A stretch of DNA of 64,000 bases. Source: Pseudomonas sp. MM223. GTDB taxonomy: Bacteria > Pseudomonadota > Gammaproteobacteria > Pseudomonadales > Pseudomonadaceae. Of this stretch, positions 26,697 to 37,882 are shown piece by piece. The stretch is taken from assembly GCA_947090765.1 (NCBI GenBank), contig OX352322.1, positions 2,211,001 through 2,275,000 on the forward strand, given 5' to 3'. The notes under the pieces are model-generated. The model saw nothing but the letters and a program-made list of their open reading frames with translations. It had not been told where the DNA came from and did no database searches. Position 1 is the first letter of the stretch, and each line of letters starts with the position of its first letter. Made by a program: the position numbers and the translations under genes.

Positions 26697-27524
26697 TCAG
26701 GAAGTTTGCGGCATCTCGCCTTTGGCCAGGCGTCGGTTGATGTCGGCAATCACTTCAGGCAGCTCGTTGATGGTGTCGATCAGGTAGTGCGGGCGCGAGC
26801 CGGCAAACAGTGCGTGGATGCGCGCACGTTCGCTTTCCAGCTTCTTGGCACTCAGTGCGCGGAAGCCTTCCCAGGTCAGGCCCAGGGCGTTGCCCGAGCA
26901 CACCAGGGCCACGGTCCACATGCCGGCGCGGCGGCCCTCAAGAATACCCGGCACGGTGTCGTCGACCTTTACGCAGGCCGCCACATCGTCAATGCCCAGT
27001 GCTATCACGTTGGCCAGGGCCTGGGCCGGCCATGGTCGGCCGTTCGGGGTTTCGTCGGTGGCCACCACATGGTCGGCCACGTAGCCGTTCTGCGCGGCCA
27101 GCGCCACCACCTTGTCCATCACCACTTTCGGGTAGCCCGAGCACGAACCGATCTTCAGGCCGTCCTGGCGCAGCCCGGTGAGGGTCTCCAGGGCGCCGGG
27201 GATCAGTGCCGAGTGCACGGCGATTTTTTCGATCTGCAAGGGCATGAAACGGTTGTAGATGGCAGTAACGTCATCGTCGGTGGGGGTGCGGCCGAATACC
27301 TTGCGGTAGCGCTCGGCAATTTCCGGCACGTCGCACAGGGTGCGGATGTGGTCCCATTTGCCCATGCCCATCGGGCCTCGGGCCTCCTCGATGGACACCT
27401 GCACGTCGAACTCGGCGAAGGCTTCGACAAAGATCTGGGTAGGGGCGAAGGAGCCGAAATCGACCACGGTGCCGGCCCAGTCGAGGATGGCGGCTTGCAG
27501 CTGGGTAGGGTTGCTGTAGTTCAT
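26697..27524 (-). CDS. phnX: Phosphonoacetaldehyde hydrolase (phosphonatase)
   Basis: A 275-aa HAD-superfamily enzyme splitting phosphonoacetaldehyde to acetaldehyde and phosphate. The nucleophile motif is [15 protein letters not shown]; the Schiff-base lysine lies in the cap within [29 protein letters not shown] and [16 protein letters not shown] are motifs II to IV. The ATG at 27524 gives the exact family length. It lies 36 bases after phnW and completes 2-aminoethylphosphonate breakdown. Confidence 0.95.
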   Translation of the reverse strand: MNYSNPTQLQAAILDWAGTVVDFGSFAPTQIFVEAFAEFDVQVSIEEARGPMGMGKWDHIRTLCDVPEIAERYRKVFGRTPTDDDVTAIYNRFMPLQIEKIAVHSALIPGALETLTGLRQDGLKIGSCSGYPKVVMDKVVALAAQNGYVADHVVATDETPNGRPWPAQALANVIALGIDDVAACVKVDDTVPGILEGRRAGMWTVALVCSGNALGLTWEGFRALSAKKLESERARIHALFAGSRPHYLIDTINELPEVIADINRRLAKGEMPQTS

Positions 27525-27560
27525 GTGCGCTATTTCCTGAATTCGGGTGGGCAAAGGGGG

Positions 27561-28667
27561 TCAGATGTCCAGCACTTCCATTTCCCGCAGCACATCGGCC
27601 ACGGCATTCACGGCGGCTTGCATGCCGTCCGGGCCGACCACACCGATGCAACCGACGCGGAAGGTTTCAACCTGGGTCAGCTTGCCCGGGTAGAGGATGA
27701 AGCCCTTGGCCTTGACCCGCTCGTAGAAGTCCTTGAACTGGTAGCGGGCATCGTTCGGTGCGTGGAACGTGACAATGATCGGCGCCTGGATCTCGGCCGG
27801 CAGGAAGCTGCGCAGGCCGATGGCGGCCATGCCGTCGAGCAGGGTCTTGCAGTTGTCGGCGTAGCGTTGGTGGCGGGCTGGCAGGCCACCTTCTTCGTTG
27901 TATTGCTGCAGTGCTTCGTGCAGGGCCGCGACCACGTGGGTGGGTGGGGTGAAGCGCCACTGGCCGGTCTTGGCCATGTAGGTGTGCTGGTCGTGCAGGT
28001 CCATGGCCAGCGAGTGGGCGTTGCCTTCGGCAGCGGCCAGGGCGGTTTTTTCGGCGAACACGAAGCCCATGCCCGGTACGCCTTCCAGGCACTTGCCGGA
28101 GGCGGCGATCAGCGCTTCGAAGGGGATTTCGCGGGCATCGACAGGCAATGCGCCGAACGAGCTCATGGCATCGATGATCAGGCGCTTGCCGTGGCGTTTG
28201 ATCACCTGTGCGATCTCGGGCAGCGGGTTGAGGATGCCGGTGCTGGTTTCGCAGTGGATCAATGCCACGTGGGTCACGGCCGGGTCGGCAGCCAGCAGGC
28301 GGTCGACATCGGCGGCGGTGGTCGGTTGGTCTTCGGCGGTTTCGAAGGTGCTGTAGGTACGGCCCAGCACTTTGCAGATTTTCGCCAGGCGTTGGCCATA
28401 AGCGCCGTTGATCAGCACCAGGACCTTGCCATCGCGTGGCACCAGGGTGCCGATGGCCGCTTCCACGGCGAAGGTGCCGCTGCCTTGCAGGGGTACGCAG
28501 TGGTGGCTGGCGCTGCCGTCGATGATCGCCAGCAGTTGTTCGCAGACGCTGGCGGTCAGTTGGTTGAAATCACGGTCCCAGGAGCCCCAGTCCACCAGCA
28601 TGGCTTGGCGGGTGCGGATTGATGTGGTCAGGGGACCTGGGGTCAGCAGAATCGGGGCGTTGCTCAT
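27561..28667 (-). CDS. phnW: 2-aminoethylphosphonate-pyruvate transaminase
   Basis: A 368-aa class V PLP aminotransferase converting 2-aminoethylphosphonate and pyruvate to phosphonoacetaldehyde and alanine. It opens [16 protein letters not shown] and shows [28 protein letters not shown] and the PLP lysine in [13 protein letters not shown] context ([16 protein letters not shown]). The start has a GAGGAATAACGG ribosome site. phnWX form an operon divergent from a LysR regulator. No phosphonate ABC transporter is adjacent. Confidence 0.95.
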   Translation of the reverse strand: MSNAPILLTPGPLTTSIRTRQAMLVDWGSWDRDFNQLTASVCEQLLAIIDGSASHHCVPLQGSGTFAVEAAIGTLVPRDGKVLVLINGAYGQRLAKICKVLGRTYSTFETAEDQPTTAADVDRLLAADPAVTHVALIHCETSTGILNPLPEIAQVIKRHGKRLIIDAMSSFGALPVDAREIPFEALIAASGKCLEGVPGMGFVFAEKTALAAAEGNAHSLAMDLHDQHTYMAKTGQWRFTPPTHVVAALHEALQQYNEEGGLPARHQRYADNCKTLLDGMAAIGLRSFLPAEIQAPIIVTFHAPNDARYQFKDFYERVKAKGFILYPGKLTQVETFRVGCIGVVGPDGMQAAVNAVADVLREMEVLDI

Positions 28668-28779
28668 TCCGTTATTCCTCACAAGCGGTGGGCTGAAACT
28701 ACGGGGCCTAGGTTGCAATTCGCGCTGTCATCAATCAAATTGTTTGTTGTTATCCCAGCTATAAGTCAGGCCGATAAAT

Positions 28780-29642
28780 ATGAACCTGTTCCAGCTACGT
28801 GCCTTCGACGCCGTGGCCCGTGAGGGCAGCTTTACCCGTGCCGCCGAGCGCCTGTTCATCAGCCAGCCGGCGGTAACCGGGCACGTCAAGGCGCTGGAGG
28901 AGCACTACCAGATCACCTTGTTGCGGCGTACCGCTCGGCGGGTGGAACTGACCGAGGAGGGCACCCGCCTGGCGGCCATCACCCGCGCCATGTTCGGGCT
29001 GGCCGAAGAAGCGCAGGCCATGCTTGAAGCCAACCGCCAGTTGCTGACCGGGCGCCTGGAGGTAGCGGCCGATGGCCCGCACCGGGTTATGCCCATGCTG
29101 GCGCAGCTGCGCGAGCGTTACCCTGGCATTACCGTCAACTTGCGCCTGGGCAACGCGCAGGAGACGCTGGCTGCACTGCTGTCCGAGCATGCCGATGTGG
29201 CGGTGCTGACCGAGATCGAGCCACGCAAGGGCCTGCACTTGCAGAACCTGTGCGAATCCCGTTTGTGCGCGCTGTTGCCGGTCGGGCACGATTGGGCCAG
29301 GGGGGAGGGTGACTTGCCGTTGGCCGCACTGCATCAGCAGATCATGGTGCTGCGTGAACCAAGTTCGACCACACGGCGCACCTTCGACAAGGCGTGTGGT
29401 AAAGCGGCTGTGCAACCTAGGGTGCTGCTGGGCTGGACAGCCGTGAGGCGGTAACCGAGGCGGTGGCCGCGCAATTGGGTATTGGTGTGGTGTCGTCGAC
29501 CGAGGTGGCCCATGACCCGCGCGTGGTAGCGCGCCCGCTGGCGGGTGCTGGCCTGGCCAACCAGCATATGGTCGGTTGCCTGGAACGGCGCCGTGAACTG
29601 CGCCTGATCCAGGCGTTTCTGGGGTTGGCCGCAGGCCTGTGA
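28780..29642 (+). pseudogene. LysR-family regulator of the phnWX locus (frame-disrupted)
   Basis: Divergent from phnWX and the likely aminoethylphosphonate-responsive activator. The N-terminal helix-turn-helix is MNLFQLRAFDAVAREGSFTRAAERLFISQPAVTGHVKALE. The frame holds to QPRVLL, then one base is missing near 29431: GAGCTGGAC has become GGCTGGAC, giving a stop at 29454. Restoring an A gives LELDSREAVTEAVAAQLGIGVVSSTEVAHDPRV to a TGA at 29640-29642 and a 287-aa LysR protein. The rest of the effector domain is well kept, so the break is probably a sequence error at a GAGCTG site. The AraC gene starts 11 bases later. Confidence 0.85.
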
Positions 29643-29652
29643 CGGGATTGGC

Positions 29653-30667
29653 ATGAGCGAGAAAGACACCATTTCCATGCAACTGGTGCGTGAAGCACTG
29701 TTGCAGACCTGCCCGGCTGGCGAGCCGGATGCGGCGTTGCTGGCGCGTGCCGGCATCGATGCCGGGCAGCTTGACCTGGCCGAGGCGCGAGTGGGCGCAG
29801 ATGCCTACGCGCGGCTGTGGCGACTGCTGGCACGGCGCTGCAACGACGAGTTTTTTGCCATGGACCGGCGCGGCCTGCGCAGCGGCAGCCTGGCCTTCAT
29901 TGCCCGCAGCGCCATGGCCCAACCCACGCTGGCGGCGGCGCTGGACAACATGCTGGCCTTCCTGTCGCTGATGCTCGAAGACCTGCAGCCAAGCCTGGTG
30001 CGCCAGCAGAGCCTGGCCGAAATCGTGATCAACGAGCCCAGCGACTCACCGCGTCGGGCGTTCACCTACTTCACCTTCTGGATGATCGTCCATGGCGTTG
30101 CCTGCTGGCTCGCCGGGCGGCGCATTCCCATTTTGGCCATCGACCTGCGCTGCGCCGAACCGCCGTTCTGCGACGATTACCGGGTCATGTTCTCGGAAAA
30201 CCTGCAGTTCGGCCGACCGCGCACACGGATGATCATCGCTGCCGAAAGCCTTGACCTGCCCGTGCGGCGCAGCGATGAAGAGCTGCAACGCTTCCTGGCC
30301 GAGGCACCGGGCAACATCCTGGTCAAGTACCGCGACCCCGACAGCCTGGCGCGGCGCATCAGGCTGCGTTTGCTGGGCATGAAGCCCGACCTGTGGCCGG
30401 ATGCCGAACAGCTGGCGGGCAGCCTGCACATGTCGGTGTCGACGTTGCGCCGCCGCCTGGCGGAGGAGGGGCAGAACTACCAGGGCATCAAGGACAGCGT
30501 GCGGCGTGAGCTGGCAATTGCCTGGCTGGCGCAGGCGCAAATGGGCGTGGCCGAGATAGCCGAGCACTTGGGTTTTGCCGACAGCGAGCTCGTTCTACAA
30601 GGCGTTCCGCAAGTGGTTTGGTTGTAACCCGGGGCATTACCGCACACTGGTAACCCGGGATGCCTGA
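29653..30667 (+). pseudogene. AraC-family regulator with arabinose-binding-type N-terminus (frame-disrupted)
   Basis: An intact version would be 337 aa. Residues 20-205 are the Arabinose_bd-type sensor domain (LARRCNDEFFAMDRRGLRSGSLAFIARSA; LDNMLAFLSLMLEDL), followed by the AraC DNA-binding domain (LAGSLHMSVSTLRRRLAEEGQNYQGIKD; GVAEIAEHLGFADS). The second recognition helix breaks near 30585: an extra G makes CGAGCTC out of CAGCTC. Removing it gives SSFYKAFRKWFGCNPGHYRTLVTRDA and a TGA at 30665-30667. It is in line with the LysR gene and may belong to the phosphonate locus, but its target is unknown. Probably functional in the organism. Confidence 0.85.
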
Positions 30668-30752
30668 CCGGTTCGGCGGTGCTGCTTCCCACTGAATCGG
30701 GGGCTGAGGCTCGTGCACTGTGAGCGACCTTCCATTACAAGGTCGCTGACGC

Positions 30753-33700
30753 ATGAAACCCTCGTTCTTTTCCACGGATAAAGCCGCAGAGCGCAAGCAC
30801 GCCGAAACACTCACCGACGCCTTTCTGGCCAAGCGCCTGCCCGCCTGGTTGCAAAAACTGCCGACTGACCGGGTCAAGCCATTGCACGATGCGATGCTGG
30901 CGCATGACAAGAGCCTCCGGCCGCTGACCCTTGCAACCCGGCCGCTGCTGTCGCCGCAACAATTTGCTGCCCTGCAATTACAGCCATTGATCGACCTGTT
31001 GCTGGATGAACCCCGCAAGCTCGACGAACTGGAGTGCCTGGAGCGTTGGTATGTGGCGACCGTGACCAAGCAGATGGTGCCCACCGTAGAGGAGCGTTCA
31101 CAGCGCTCACCGGCGCTGCTGCGCCTGATGCACAATTTTTCCAGCGGTAAGCCGTTGTTCGAAAACGCGGGGCTGGTTGCCATTGGCGAGGACCAGATCC
31201 TGCTGCGCGAGGTGGACATCACCTTGCTCTGCCGCGAACTGGACGTTGGCCAGGAATACCAGCAAATGCTTGATGAAGTGTTCGTCGAGAGTACCCAAGG
31301 CTTGCTGGCCGAGCACAAGCGCACGGCATTTGCCCTGGCCTGCGAGTTGGCTATCTGCAAGGGGCATCTCACACTCGATCAATACGTTGCGTTGAGCCAG
31401 TTAGGTAAGGGCGAGCCTGCTACGGCGGATCAAAAGCTGACCGCAACGCCCGGTGAGCTTAGCGTTTTGGGGTGTAGCCTGAGCAACGGAATGCTGTTGC
31501 AACTGCAAGGCTCCGCGGAAGAGGACGAGCACGTTATCGTCTATCAGCCGGACGACCCTGACCAGGTGTTTCGCAGCTTCCCCTCCCTGGCAGCATTGTC
31601 GGCCTTCTTCGTCGAAGCGCTACGCAAGGATGACGTTCTCAGGGCAGTGTATGGCCAGGTTCGCACCCGCGAGCGCGCAGACTTTGCCCTGACCCTGAGC
31701 AAACGCCTGACCGATGATGTGCCCGATCTCGAACTGCAGAGTGTTACGTCTGATTCGGATGTTTTCAGCATCTTGGCAAAACGCCAGGTCGAGCGGCTGA
31801 AGGATGATGGCCGGTTGCTGCTCGTGCCTACCGACGATGCAGATGACGCAGCCGCCAGGGCTCGGCTGGAGGTGTGGAAAGGTATCGGCTTCGAAGCACT
31901 TGGGCTGGCCGGGCTGTTTGTGCCGGTAATTGGCGTTGCACTGTTCGGTTATATGGTAGCGGACACCCTTCACGAAGCCTATGAAGGTGTTGTGGACTGG
32001 AGTGAGGGGCATCAGCATGAAGCGCTTGAGCACCTGTTCAAGGTGGTTGCCACGGTAGCCGTGGTGGCTGCCACGGGTGTCACGGCGGTCGCGGCGGCGG
32101 GGGCCTTGCGCCGTAGCGTTTTCGTGGATGGGCTGGAACCTGTGAACACCAGTGCCGGGCCGCGGCTGTGGAACGATGATTTGCAGAGCTACGCAGTAAC
32201 ACCGGACAACCCCAGCCTTCGAGATGATGGCCTGTATGAGGGCGGCGGGCAGCGTTATCTGCGTATCGATGAGCACTATTACCCACTGCATCAGGATGCA
32301 CCCGGGCAGGCTTGGCGGTTGCGTCATCCGCAGCGCGCAGACGCTTATGCCCCGCCCGTGGTGTTCAATGGCGAACGCTGCTGGCGGCTGCGTTCAGAGC
32401 GCGTTCTGGAATGGGATGACAGCACACAGATGCTCAATCGGCTGTGGCCCATGGACCCGCCCTTGAGCGCAGAGAAAGCGGACCAGATCCTGCGTGTGGC
32501 CGATGTCGACAAGGAGGAACTGCGAGGCATGCTGGCGCAGAGCCGGCCGTTGCCGGTCAGCTTGCGTGACACGCTGCGCCGCTACCAGGCTGCTGTCCGG
32601 CTTGAACGCCTGTTTGGTGCCCTGGAAACCTCTGCGGATGTGATCGGTGATGCGCAAGTCCTGGCTTGGTGCAATGGCCATTCGGACCTGCAAGGCATCG
32701 CTGAAGAGGATATGGGCGCGGTGCTGCTGGAGCGTCGCGGGGACTTGTGGTCTGCGCTGTTGAAGCACCTCGCCGAAGAGTTGCCGCATGCGACGGATGG
32801 CGCGCAAACTGAACAGGCAGCACTGTTGGGCTACCTGAAGCGCGATTTGCCCGGCCTGCCCCCAGCCTATGCATTGCAGGTTGTGCGCGATGTGGACCCG
32901 ATCACTGGCAACCTGGCGAGTTTCGATTCACGTGTGCCCATGCAGGTCATGACCCACGCGCGTGCGGCGCTCTCCATGGCCAGGCTGACGCGCGCGCTTG
33001 AAGGTTTGTTGCTGGGCACCGATTACCACGACGGTACAGGTGAGCTGGTGCTGGCTTCCTTGGCGAGGCTGCCCAACTGGCCCCGGTCAGTGAATCTGGA
33101 GCTGCGGCAGTTTTCGCCTTTTGGCCGCCGGATTGCCCTTCAGGACCCGAGTGGCGCGCGTGAGGCGCTCACTACGCTGGTTTGGCGCGCGGGCCGGTTC
33201 TACCTGTATGACAGTGATGGGCTAGCACTGGACATCGAAGTCGAGGAACCCGCCGGCCTTTTTCAGGCCATTGTCGCCTTGCTGGACGAGCCTCAGCGCA
33301 AGGCCTTGGGCATTGCCGGTAACGATAGCCCGGCTAACCTGCGCAAGGCGATCATCAAGGGGCTTCCCGGCGATCGCAAGGGGCTGCTTGAGCGGGTTGG
33401 CTGGACGACGTCAGCCCCCACGTTCACCTCAGTTCAGCGATTGCCCGACAGCCGGGTGGGCTACCCTTTGGGTAACTTTCTGGCGCGAGAGATGGGCTAT
33501 CACCACTATATTTCGTCACTAAGGCGCCGTGTGCGCGTGCTGTATCCAACACTCACGGTCGCCGAAGGGCAATCGTTGATTGAGGAGTGGGTCGAGCGCG
33601 GCCGCGATCCCTTTGATGAACTGCTGTCCCAGGAGATGAACTACGCCAGCCTGGATGATGCACTCAGCCGATGGGAGCGTGCGGCGGATGAAATGACGGC

Positions 33701-35354
33701 CCTGCGGGCAAGGCGCAGGCAGTTTGCCGACCGTTTGCGCGGCGCCTGGCGCTACGAAGGCAGGGTAGTAACCGACAATGATGGCCACGTCCTGGGCCGT
33801 GAACTTGACCTTTCCGGGTGGCAGGTAGAAAACCTGCCAAACCTGCCGTCCACCGTCGACCTTGATCACATCGTGTCACTGAACATGAGCGGGATGGACC
33901 TGCTGCAGATGCCCAGGAGCTTCTTGAGCTGTTTCGAAAACCTGCAGACATTGACCCTGAACAACAACCTGCTGACTACTGTTCCGTCGGAAATTGGCCG
34001 GTTGACCGACCTGCGGGTGCTGCATATCCGGCATAACCTGATTCAGATGGATGCCGCAGGCGCAGCGTTGCTGTCCAGGTTGAGCGAACTGCGGATGCTG
34101 GTGATGGACCACAACCCGTTGCGCACGCTCAACCTCGATTTTGCCCAGCTTCGCGAGTTGCGAGTACTGCGCGCAGCCAACTGCGCGCTGCGTACCGTAC
34201 CGCGCAACCTCGAACTCAGCACTCAACTGACGGTGGCCGATCTGCCCTTCAACCAGATATCTTCGCTACCGCAGGGGTTACTGGATATGCCGAGGGTATT
34301 CAGGCGAGGCGTGAACCTAACCTTCAACCCGCTGACAATGGCGGATTTTGCTGCGCTTGCGGTGGATGACGAGGTCAGCCCGATTGTGGTGCCACGGCCC
34401 GACAGCGAGGCATCGCTGCGGCAATGGCTGGAGGCCGTGGATACTGCCCGGCAGCCGGCGCGGCGTGCACTGTGGGGGCGTGTGGCGGCGTTCGCTGACA
34501 GCGATGCCCTGATAGACCTGCTGGGTGAGCTTACACACAGCCAGGACTACCGGCAGAACGTTGATCACTCCCGGGCCTATGTCACTGACCAGGTATGGCA
34601 GTTGCTGGAACAGGTGGACGATGACGAGGCGTTGCGAGCAGACCTGTTTGCCCACGCGGGCGTTCAGTTGACTTGCCATGACAGTGTCGCCGAGCGGTTC
34701 AGCCGGCTTTGGTTGCGTGCGTTGGTCCATGCCGCCGAAAACCGTGCGCAAGCCGACCGTGGCGGTGAGCAGTTGCTTGAGCTGGGCCGGGCGCTGTTTC
34801 GTATGGAGCGGCTGGATGCTTTTGCCAGGCAGGAGGTCAACTGGCGGCAAGCGCGCGGCGAGGTGGTTGACGAGCTGGAGGTCGTGCTTGGCTTTCGCGT
34901 GAACCTGGCTGCCCGCCTGGGCCTGGTGGGGCAGCCGCGGAGCATGCTGTTCGGTAGCCTCGCGAATATCACACCTGAACTCGCTGACCGTGCCTACGAC
35001 GCCGTGATGCTCGACGAGGCAAGCGGGGCCTTGGCAGAAAGCTTGGGTAACCAGGAGTTCTGGAGCACCTACCTTGAACAACGGTACCGCCAGTTGTTCA
35101 GTGATCACCGCGATGAATTCGCCGCCCGTGGTACTGCGCTTGAAGAGCGCGAGGAGGCTGGCGAGTTGCAAGGTGAGGCCTACCGGCTAGCCTACGAACA
35201 GTTGGCGGATGAGCGCGAAGCAATACGCCTGCGGATCGTGATCACCCTCACTCAGGAGGCGCTGGCGCAAGCGGCTGCCGGTATACCGCTCGATGCGCCA
35301 GAGGCCGACGAGGCAGCTGAAGCGGTAACGGGCGAATCCGATCAGCCGGGTTGA
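30753..35354 (+). CDS. Giant LRR protein with NEL-type E3 ubiquitin ligase domain
   Basis: A 1533-aa protein in four parts. Residues 1-370 are a helical region of the sort found in Pseudomonas dermonecrotic-toxin-like (DUF6543) proteins. Residues about 383-450 hold two hydrophobic stretches (LGLAGLFVPVIGVALFGYMV; VATVAVVAATGVTAVAAAG). Residues about 1030-1175 are leucine-rich repeats (LNMSGMDLLQMPRSF; LQTLTLNNNLLTTVPSEIG; LRVLHIRHNLI). The C-terminus is a NEL (IpaH/SspH) ligase domain with catalytic motif C-H-D (Cys1308, Asp1310) in QLTCHDSVAERF, then LLELGRALFRMERLDAFARQEV and VDELEVVLGFRVNLAARLGL. NEL enzymes ubiquitinate eukaryotic host proteins. No secretion signal or type III genes are seen; the delivery route is unknown. 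Confidence 0.85.
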   Translation: MKPSFFSTDKAAERKHAETLTDAFLAKRLPAWLQKLPTDRVKPLHDAMLAHDKSLRPLTLATRPLLSPQQFAALQLQPLIDLLLDEPRKLDELECLERWYVATVTKQMVPTVEERSQRSPALLRLMHNFSSGKPLFENAGLVAIGEDQILLREVDITLLCRELDVGQEYQQMLDEVFVESTQGLLAEHKRTAFALACELAICKGHLTLDQYVALSQLGKGEPATADQKLTATPGELSVLGCSLSNGMLLQLQGSAEEDEHVIVYQPDDPDQVFRSFPSLAALSAFFVEALRKDDVLRAVYGQVRTRERADFALTLSKRLTDDVPDLELQSVTSDSDVFSILAKRQVERLKDDGRLLLVPTDDADDAAARARLEVWKGIGFEALGLAGLFVPVIGVALFGYMVADTLHEAYEGVVDWSEGHQHEALEHLFKVVATVAVVAATGVTAVAAAGALRRSVFVDGLEPVNTSAGPRLWNDDLQSYAVTPDNPSLRDDGLYEGGGQRYLRIDEHYYPLHQDAPGQAWRLRHPQRADAYAPPVVFNGERCWRLRSERVLEWDDSTQMLNRLWPMDPPLSAEKADQILRVADVDKEELRGMLAQSRPLPVSLRDTLRRYQAAVRLERLFGALETSADVIGDAQVLAWCNGHSDLQGIAEEDMGAVLLERRGDLWSALLKHLAEELPHATDGAQTEQAALLGYLKRDLPGLPPAYALQVVRDVDPITGNLASFDSRVPMQVMTHARAALSMARLTRALEGLLLGTDYHDGTGELVLASLARLPNWPRSVNLELRQFSPFGRRIALQDPSGAREALTTLVWRAGRFYLYDSDGLALDIEVEEPAGLFQAIVALLDEPQRKALGIAGNDSPANLRKAIIKGLPGDRKGLLERVGWTTSAPTFTSVQRLPDSRVGYPLGNFLAREMGYHHYISSLRRRVRVLYPTLTVAEGQSLIEEWVERGRDPFDELLSQEMNYASLDDALSRWERAADEMTALRARRRQFADRLRGAWRYEGRVVTDNDGHVLGRELDLSGWQVENLPNLPSTVDLDHIVSLNMSGMDLLQMPRSFLSCFENLQTLTLNNNLLTTVPSEIGRLTDLRVLHIRHNLIQMDAAGAALLSRLSELRMLVMDHNPLRTLNLDFAQLRELRVLRAANCALRTVPRNLELSTQLTVADLPFNQISSLPQGLLDMPRVFRRGVNLTFNPLTMADFAALAVDDEVSPIVVPRPDSEASLRQWLEAVDTARQPARRALWGRVAAFADSDALIDLLGELTHSQDYRQNVDHSRAYVTDQVWQLLEQVDDDEALRADLFAHAGVQLTCHDSVAERFSRLWLRALVHAAENRAQADRGGEQLLELGRALFRMERLDAFARQEVNWRQARGEVVDELEVVLGFRVNLAARLGLVGQPRSMLFGSLANITPELADRAYDAVMLDEASGALAESLGNQEFWSTYLEQRYRQLFSDHRDEFAARGTALEEREEAGELQGEAYRLAYEQLADEREAIRLRIVITLTQEALAQAAAGIPLDAPEADEAAEAVTGESDQPG

Positions 35355-35443
35355 CCCTTTTGGCCATTGCCGGATAAGCCCGCCGGCGCGAATATCGTCA
35401 GACCGATGGTGCACTCCAACAATAAGAAACCAGGAGTCTGACG

Positions 35444-37090
35444 ATGCGCGATTACGCCGAGGCGGTTCGTTCGTTCAACCATGAACAGGCCGCTGCCCAG
35501 GCCCTGCATGGCAACCTCGACGCGCTCAATGCCTGTGTCGAATGCTGCGACCGCCATGTGGGTGGCGAGCGGCCGGCGCTGGTATGGGTTGGCCGGGAGG
35601 GTGACTGCAAGCGTTTCACCTTCGAGCAACTGCAACACGATGCCAGCCGCTTCGCCAATGTGCTGAAGGCGCAAGGCGTGGTTGCCGGAGACCGAGTGGC
35701 CGGCCTGATGCCGCGTACGCCTGAATTACTGGTGACCATCCTCGCCACCTGGCGCCTGGGTGCGGTGTACCAGCCTTTGTTCACTGCTTTCGGGCCCAAG
35801 GCCATCGAGCACCGTCTGGAGCAGTCGCATGCCAAGGTTGTCGTCACCGACCAGCATAACCGCGGCAAGCTGGACGATGTGACAGCCTGCCCCACCATCG
35901 TCACGGTCAACGGGCGCCCAGGTGATCTGGACTTCCATCAATGCCTGGACGCTGCGACTGAGGTGTGTGACCCCGTCATGCGCAAGGGCGATGACCCTTT
36001 CTTGCTGATGTTCACCTCCGGTACCACGGGCCCCGCCAAACCACTGGAAGTACCGTTGCGCGCCATCGTGGCTTTCCAAGGCTACATGCGCGAAGCGATC
36101 GACCTGCGGCCCGAGGACAATTTCTGGAACCTGGCCGACCCCGGTTGGGCGTATGGCCTCTACTACGCCGTCACCGGGCCGTTGGCGCTGGGCCATGCGA
36201 CCACTTTCTACGATGGCCCGTTCAGCGTTGAAAGCTGTGCCCGCGTGATCGACCAACTGGGCATCACCAACCTGGCGGGTTCACCTACCGCCTACCGGTT
36301 GCTGATCGCCGCGGGCAGTGAGTTTTCCGCACCCGTCAAGGGGCGCCTGCGCGTGGTCAGCAGCGCAGGTGAGCCGCTCAACCCCGAAGTGATCCGCTGG
36401 TTTGCCGACGAGCTGGGCGTGACCATTCACGACCACTATGGGCAAACCGAGCTGGGCATGGTGCTGTGCAACCACCATGGGCTGCAGCACCCGGTGCACA
36501 TGGGCTCTGCAGGTTTCGCCATACCCGGCCACCGCATCGTGGTGCTGGACGAGCAGGGCCTGGAGCTGCCCGCCGGGCAACCCGGCATCCTTGCCGTCGA
36601 CCGCGAGCAGTCGCCCCTGTGCTGGTTTGGCGGCTACCACGGTGTGCCGACCAAGTCGTTTGTCGGCAAGTATTACCTCAGTGGTGACACCGTCGAGCTC
36701 AATTCCGATGGCAGCATCAGTTTCGTCGGTCGCAGTGATGACGTGATTACCACGTCTGGTTATCGCGTGGGGCCATTCGACGTCGAGAGCGCGTTGATCG
36801 AGCACCCGGCCGTGATTGAGGCGGCCGTCATTGGCAAGCCAGACCCTGAACGCACCGAGCTGATCAAGGCTTTTGTGGTGCTGGCCAAGGATGTTGCTGG
36901 CAGCGTGGAGCTGGAAGATGCGCTGCGCCAGCACGTGCGTCAGCGGCTGTACGCCCATGCCTACCCCCGTGAAATCGAATTCGTCAGCGAGCTGCCCAAG
37001 ACCCCGAGCGGCAAGCTGCAACGCTTCATCCTGCGCAACCAGGAAGTCGCCAAACAAAACGCGCAACAGGCCACCCCTGCCAGCGCCTGA
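35444..37090 (+). CDS. Short/branched-chain acyl-CoA synthetase (AMP-forming)
   Basis: A 548-aa adenylate-forming enzyme. The P-loop is [16 protein letters not shown] (GTTGPAKPL rather than GTTGxPKG), the adenylation motif is [12 protein letters not shown], the hinge region is [39 protein letters not shown], and the catalytic lysine is in TPSGKLQRF. It resembles medium/short-chain acyl-CoA or acetyl-CoA synthetase-like proteins. It heads a five-gene operon with a complete beta-oxidation set, so it should activate a short or 2-methyl-branched fatty acid. A CAGGAG site precedes the ATG. Confidence 0.9.
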   Translation: MRDYAEAVRSFNHEQAAAQALHGNLDALNACVECCDRHVGGERPALVWVGREGDCKRFTFEQLQHDASRFANVLKAQGVVAGDRVAGLMPRTPELLVTILATWRLGAVYQPLFTAFGPKAIEHRLEQSHAKVVVTDQHNRGKLDDVTACPTIVTVNGRPGDLDFHQCLDAATEVCDPVMRKGDDPFLLMFTSGTTGPAKPLEVPLRAIVAFQGYMREAIDLRPEDNFWNLADPGWAYGLYYAVTGPLALGHATTFYDGPFSVESCARVIDQLGITNLAGSPTAYRLLIAAGSEFSAPVKGRLRVVSSAGEPLNPEVIRWFADELGVTIHDHYGQTELGMVLCNHHGLQHPVHMGSAGFAIPGHRIVVLDEQGLELPAGQPGILAVDREQSPLCWFGGYHGVPTKSFVGKYYLSGDTVELNSDGSISFVGRSDDVITTSGYRVGPFDVESALIEHPAVIEAAVIGKPDPERTELIKAFVVLAKDVAGSVELEDALRQHVRQRLYAHAYPREIEFVSELPKTPSGKLQRFILRNQEVAKQNAQQATPASA

Positions 37091-37103
37091 AAGGAAACCG
37101 ATC

Positions 37104-37871
37104 ATGCAGATTGCCAATAAACACTTCATCGTCAGCGGCGCCGCCTCCGGGCTGGGTGCCGCCACTGCACAGATGCTGGTCGAGGCCGGCGCCAAGGTCA
37201 TGCTGGTCGACCTCAACGCCCAGGCCGTCGAGGCCAAGGCCCGCGAGCTGGGTGACAGCGCCCGCTTCGCCGTGGCCGACATCAGCGACGAACAGGCCGC
37301 CCAGGCGGCGGTCGATGCAGCGGTCAGCGCGTTTGGCAGCCTGCACGGGCTGGTGAATTGCGCGGGCATCGTCGGTGCCGAGAAGGTACTGGGCAAGCAA
37401 GGCCCGCATGGCTTGGCCAGCTTCGCCAAGGTCATCAACGTCAACCTGGTCGGCAGCTTCAACCTGCTGCGCCTGGCGGCGGCGGCCATGGCTGAAGGGG
37501 CAGCCGATGAGGGGGGCGAGCGCGGCGTGATCATCAACACCGCCTCCATCGCCGCCTACGACGGCCAGATCGGCCAGGCCGCCTACGCTGCCTCCAAAGG
37601 CGCCATCGCCAGCCTGACTCTGCCCGTTGCCCGTGAACTGGCGCGCTTTGGCATCCGCGTGATGACCATTGCCCCGGGCATCTTCGAAACGCCAATGATG
37701 GCCGGCATGACCGAGGAAGTACGCGCGTCACTGGCTGCTGGTGTGCCGTTCCCGCCGCGCCTGGGGCGCCCGCAGGAGTACGCCGCGCTGGCCCGCCACA
37801 TCATCGAGAACAGCATGCTCAACGGCGAAGTGATCCGCCTTGACGGCGCGCTGCGCATGGCTGCCAAGTAA
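37104..37871 (+). CDS. 3-hydroxyacyl-CoA dehydrogenase type II (SDR family)
   Basis: A 255-aa short-chain dehydrogenase, the exact length of the HSD17B10/2-methyl-3-hydroxybutyryl-CoA dehydrogenase group. The Rossmann motif is [24 protein letters not shown] is typical of the group, and the catalytic triad is Ser in [11 protein letters not shown] with YAASKGA. It oxidises the 3-hydroxy intermediate with NAD+. The ATG at 37104 is set by the conserved N-terminus; a longer in-phase frame reads back into the synthetase gene. Gap to the synthetase is 13 bases. Confidence 0.92.
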   Translation: MQIANKHFIVSGAASGLGAATAQMLVEAGAKVMLVDLNAQAVEAKARELGDSARFAVADISDEQAAQAAVDAAVSAFGSLHGLVNCAGIVGAEKVLGKQGPHGLASFAKVINVNLVGSFNLLRLAAAAMAEGAADEGGERGVIINTASIAAYDGQIGQAAYAASKGAIASLTLPVARELARFGIRVMTIAPGIFETPMMAGMTEEVRASLAAGVPFPPRLGRPQEYAALARHIIENSMLNGEVIRLDGALRMAAK

Positions 37872-37882
37872 GGAGAACGAAC

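Noticed and set aside
26214..28622. 802-aa open frame on the plus strand across phnX and phnW
   Set aside because: Shadow of two clear enzymes on the other strand; no ribosome site or known motif.
28780..29454. A true short LysR protein of 224 aa
   Set aside because: The effector domain continues without loss in the next frame to a normal LysR end.
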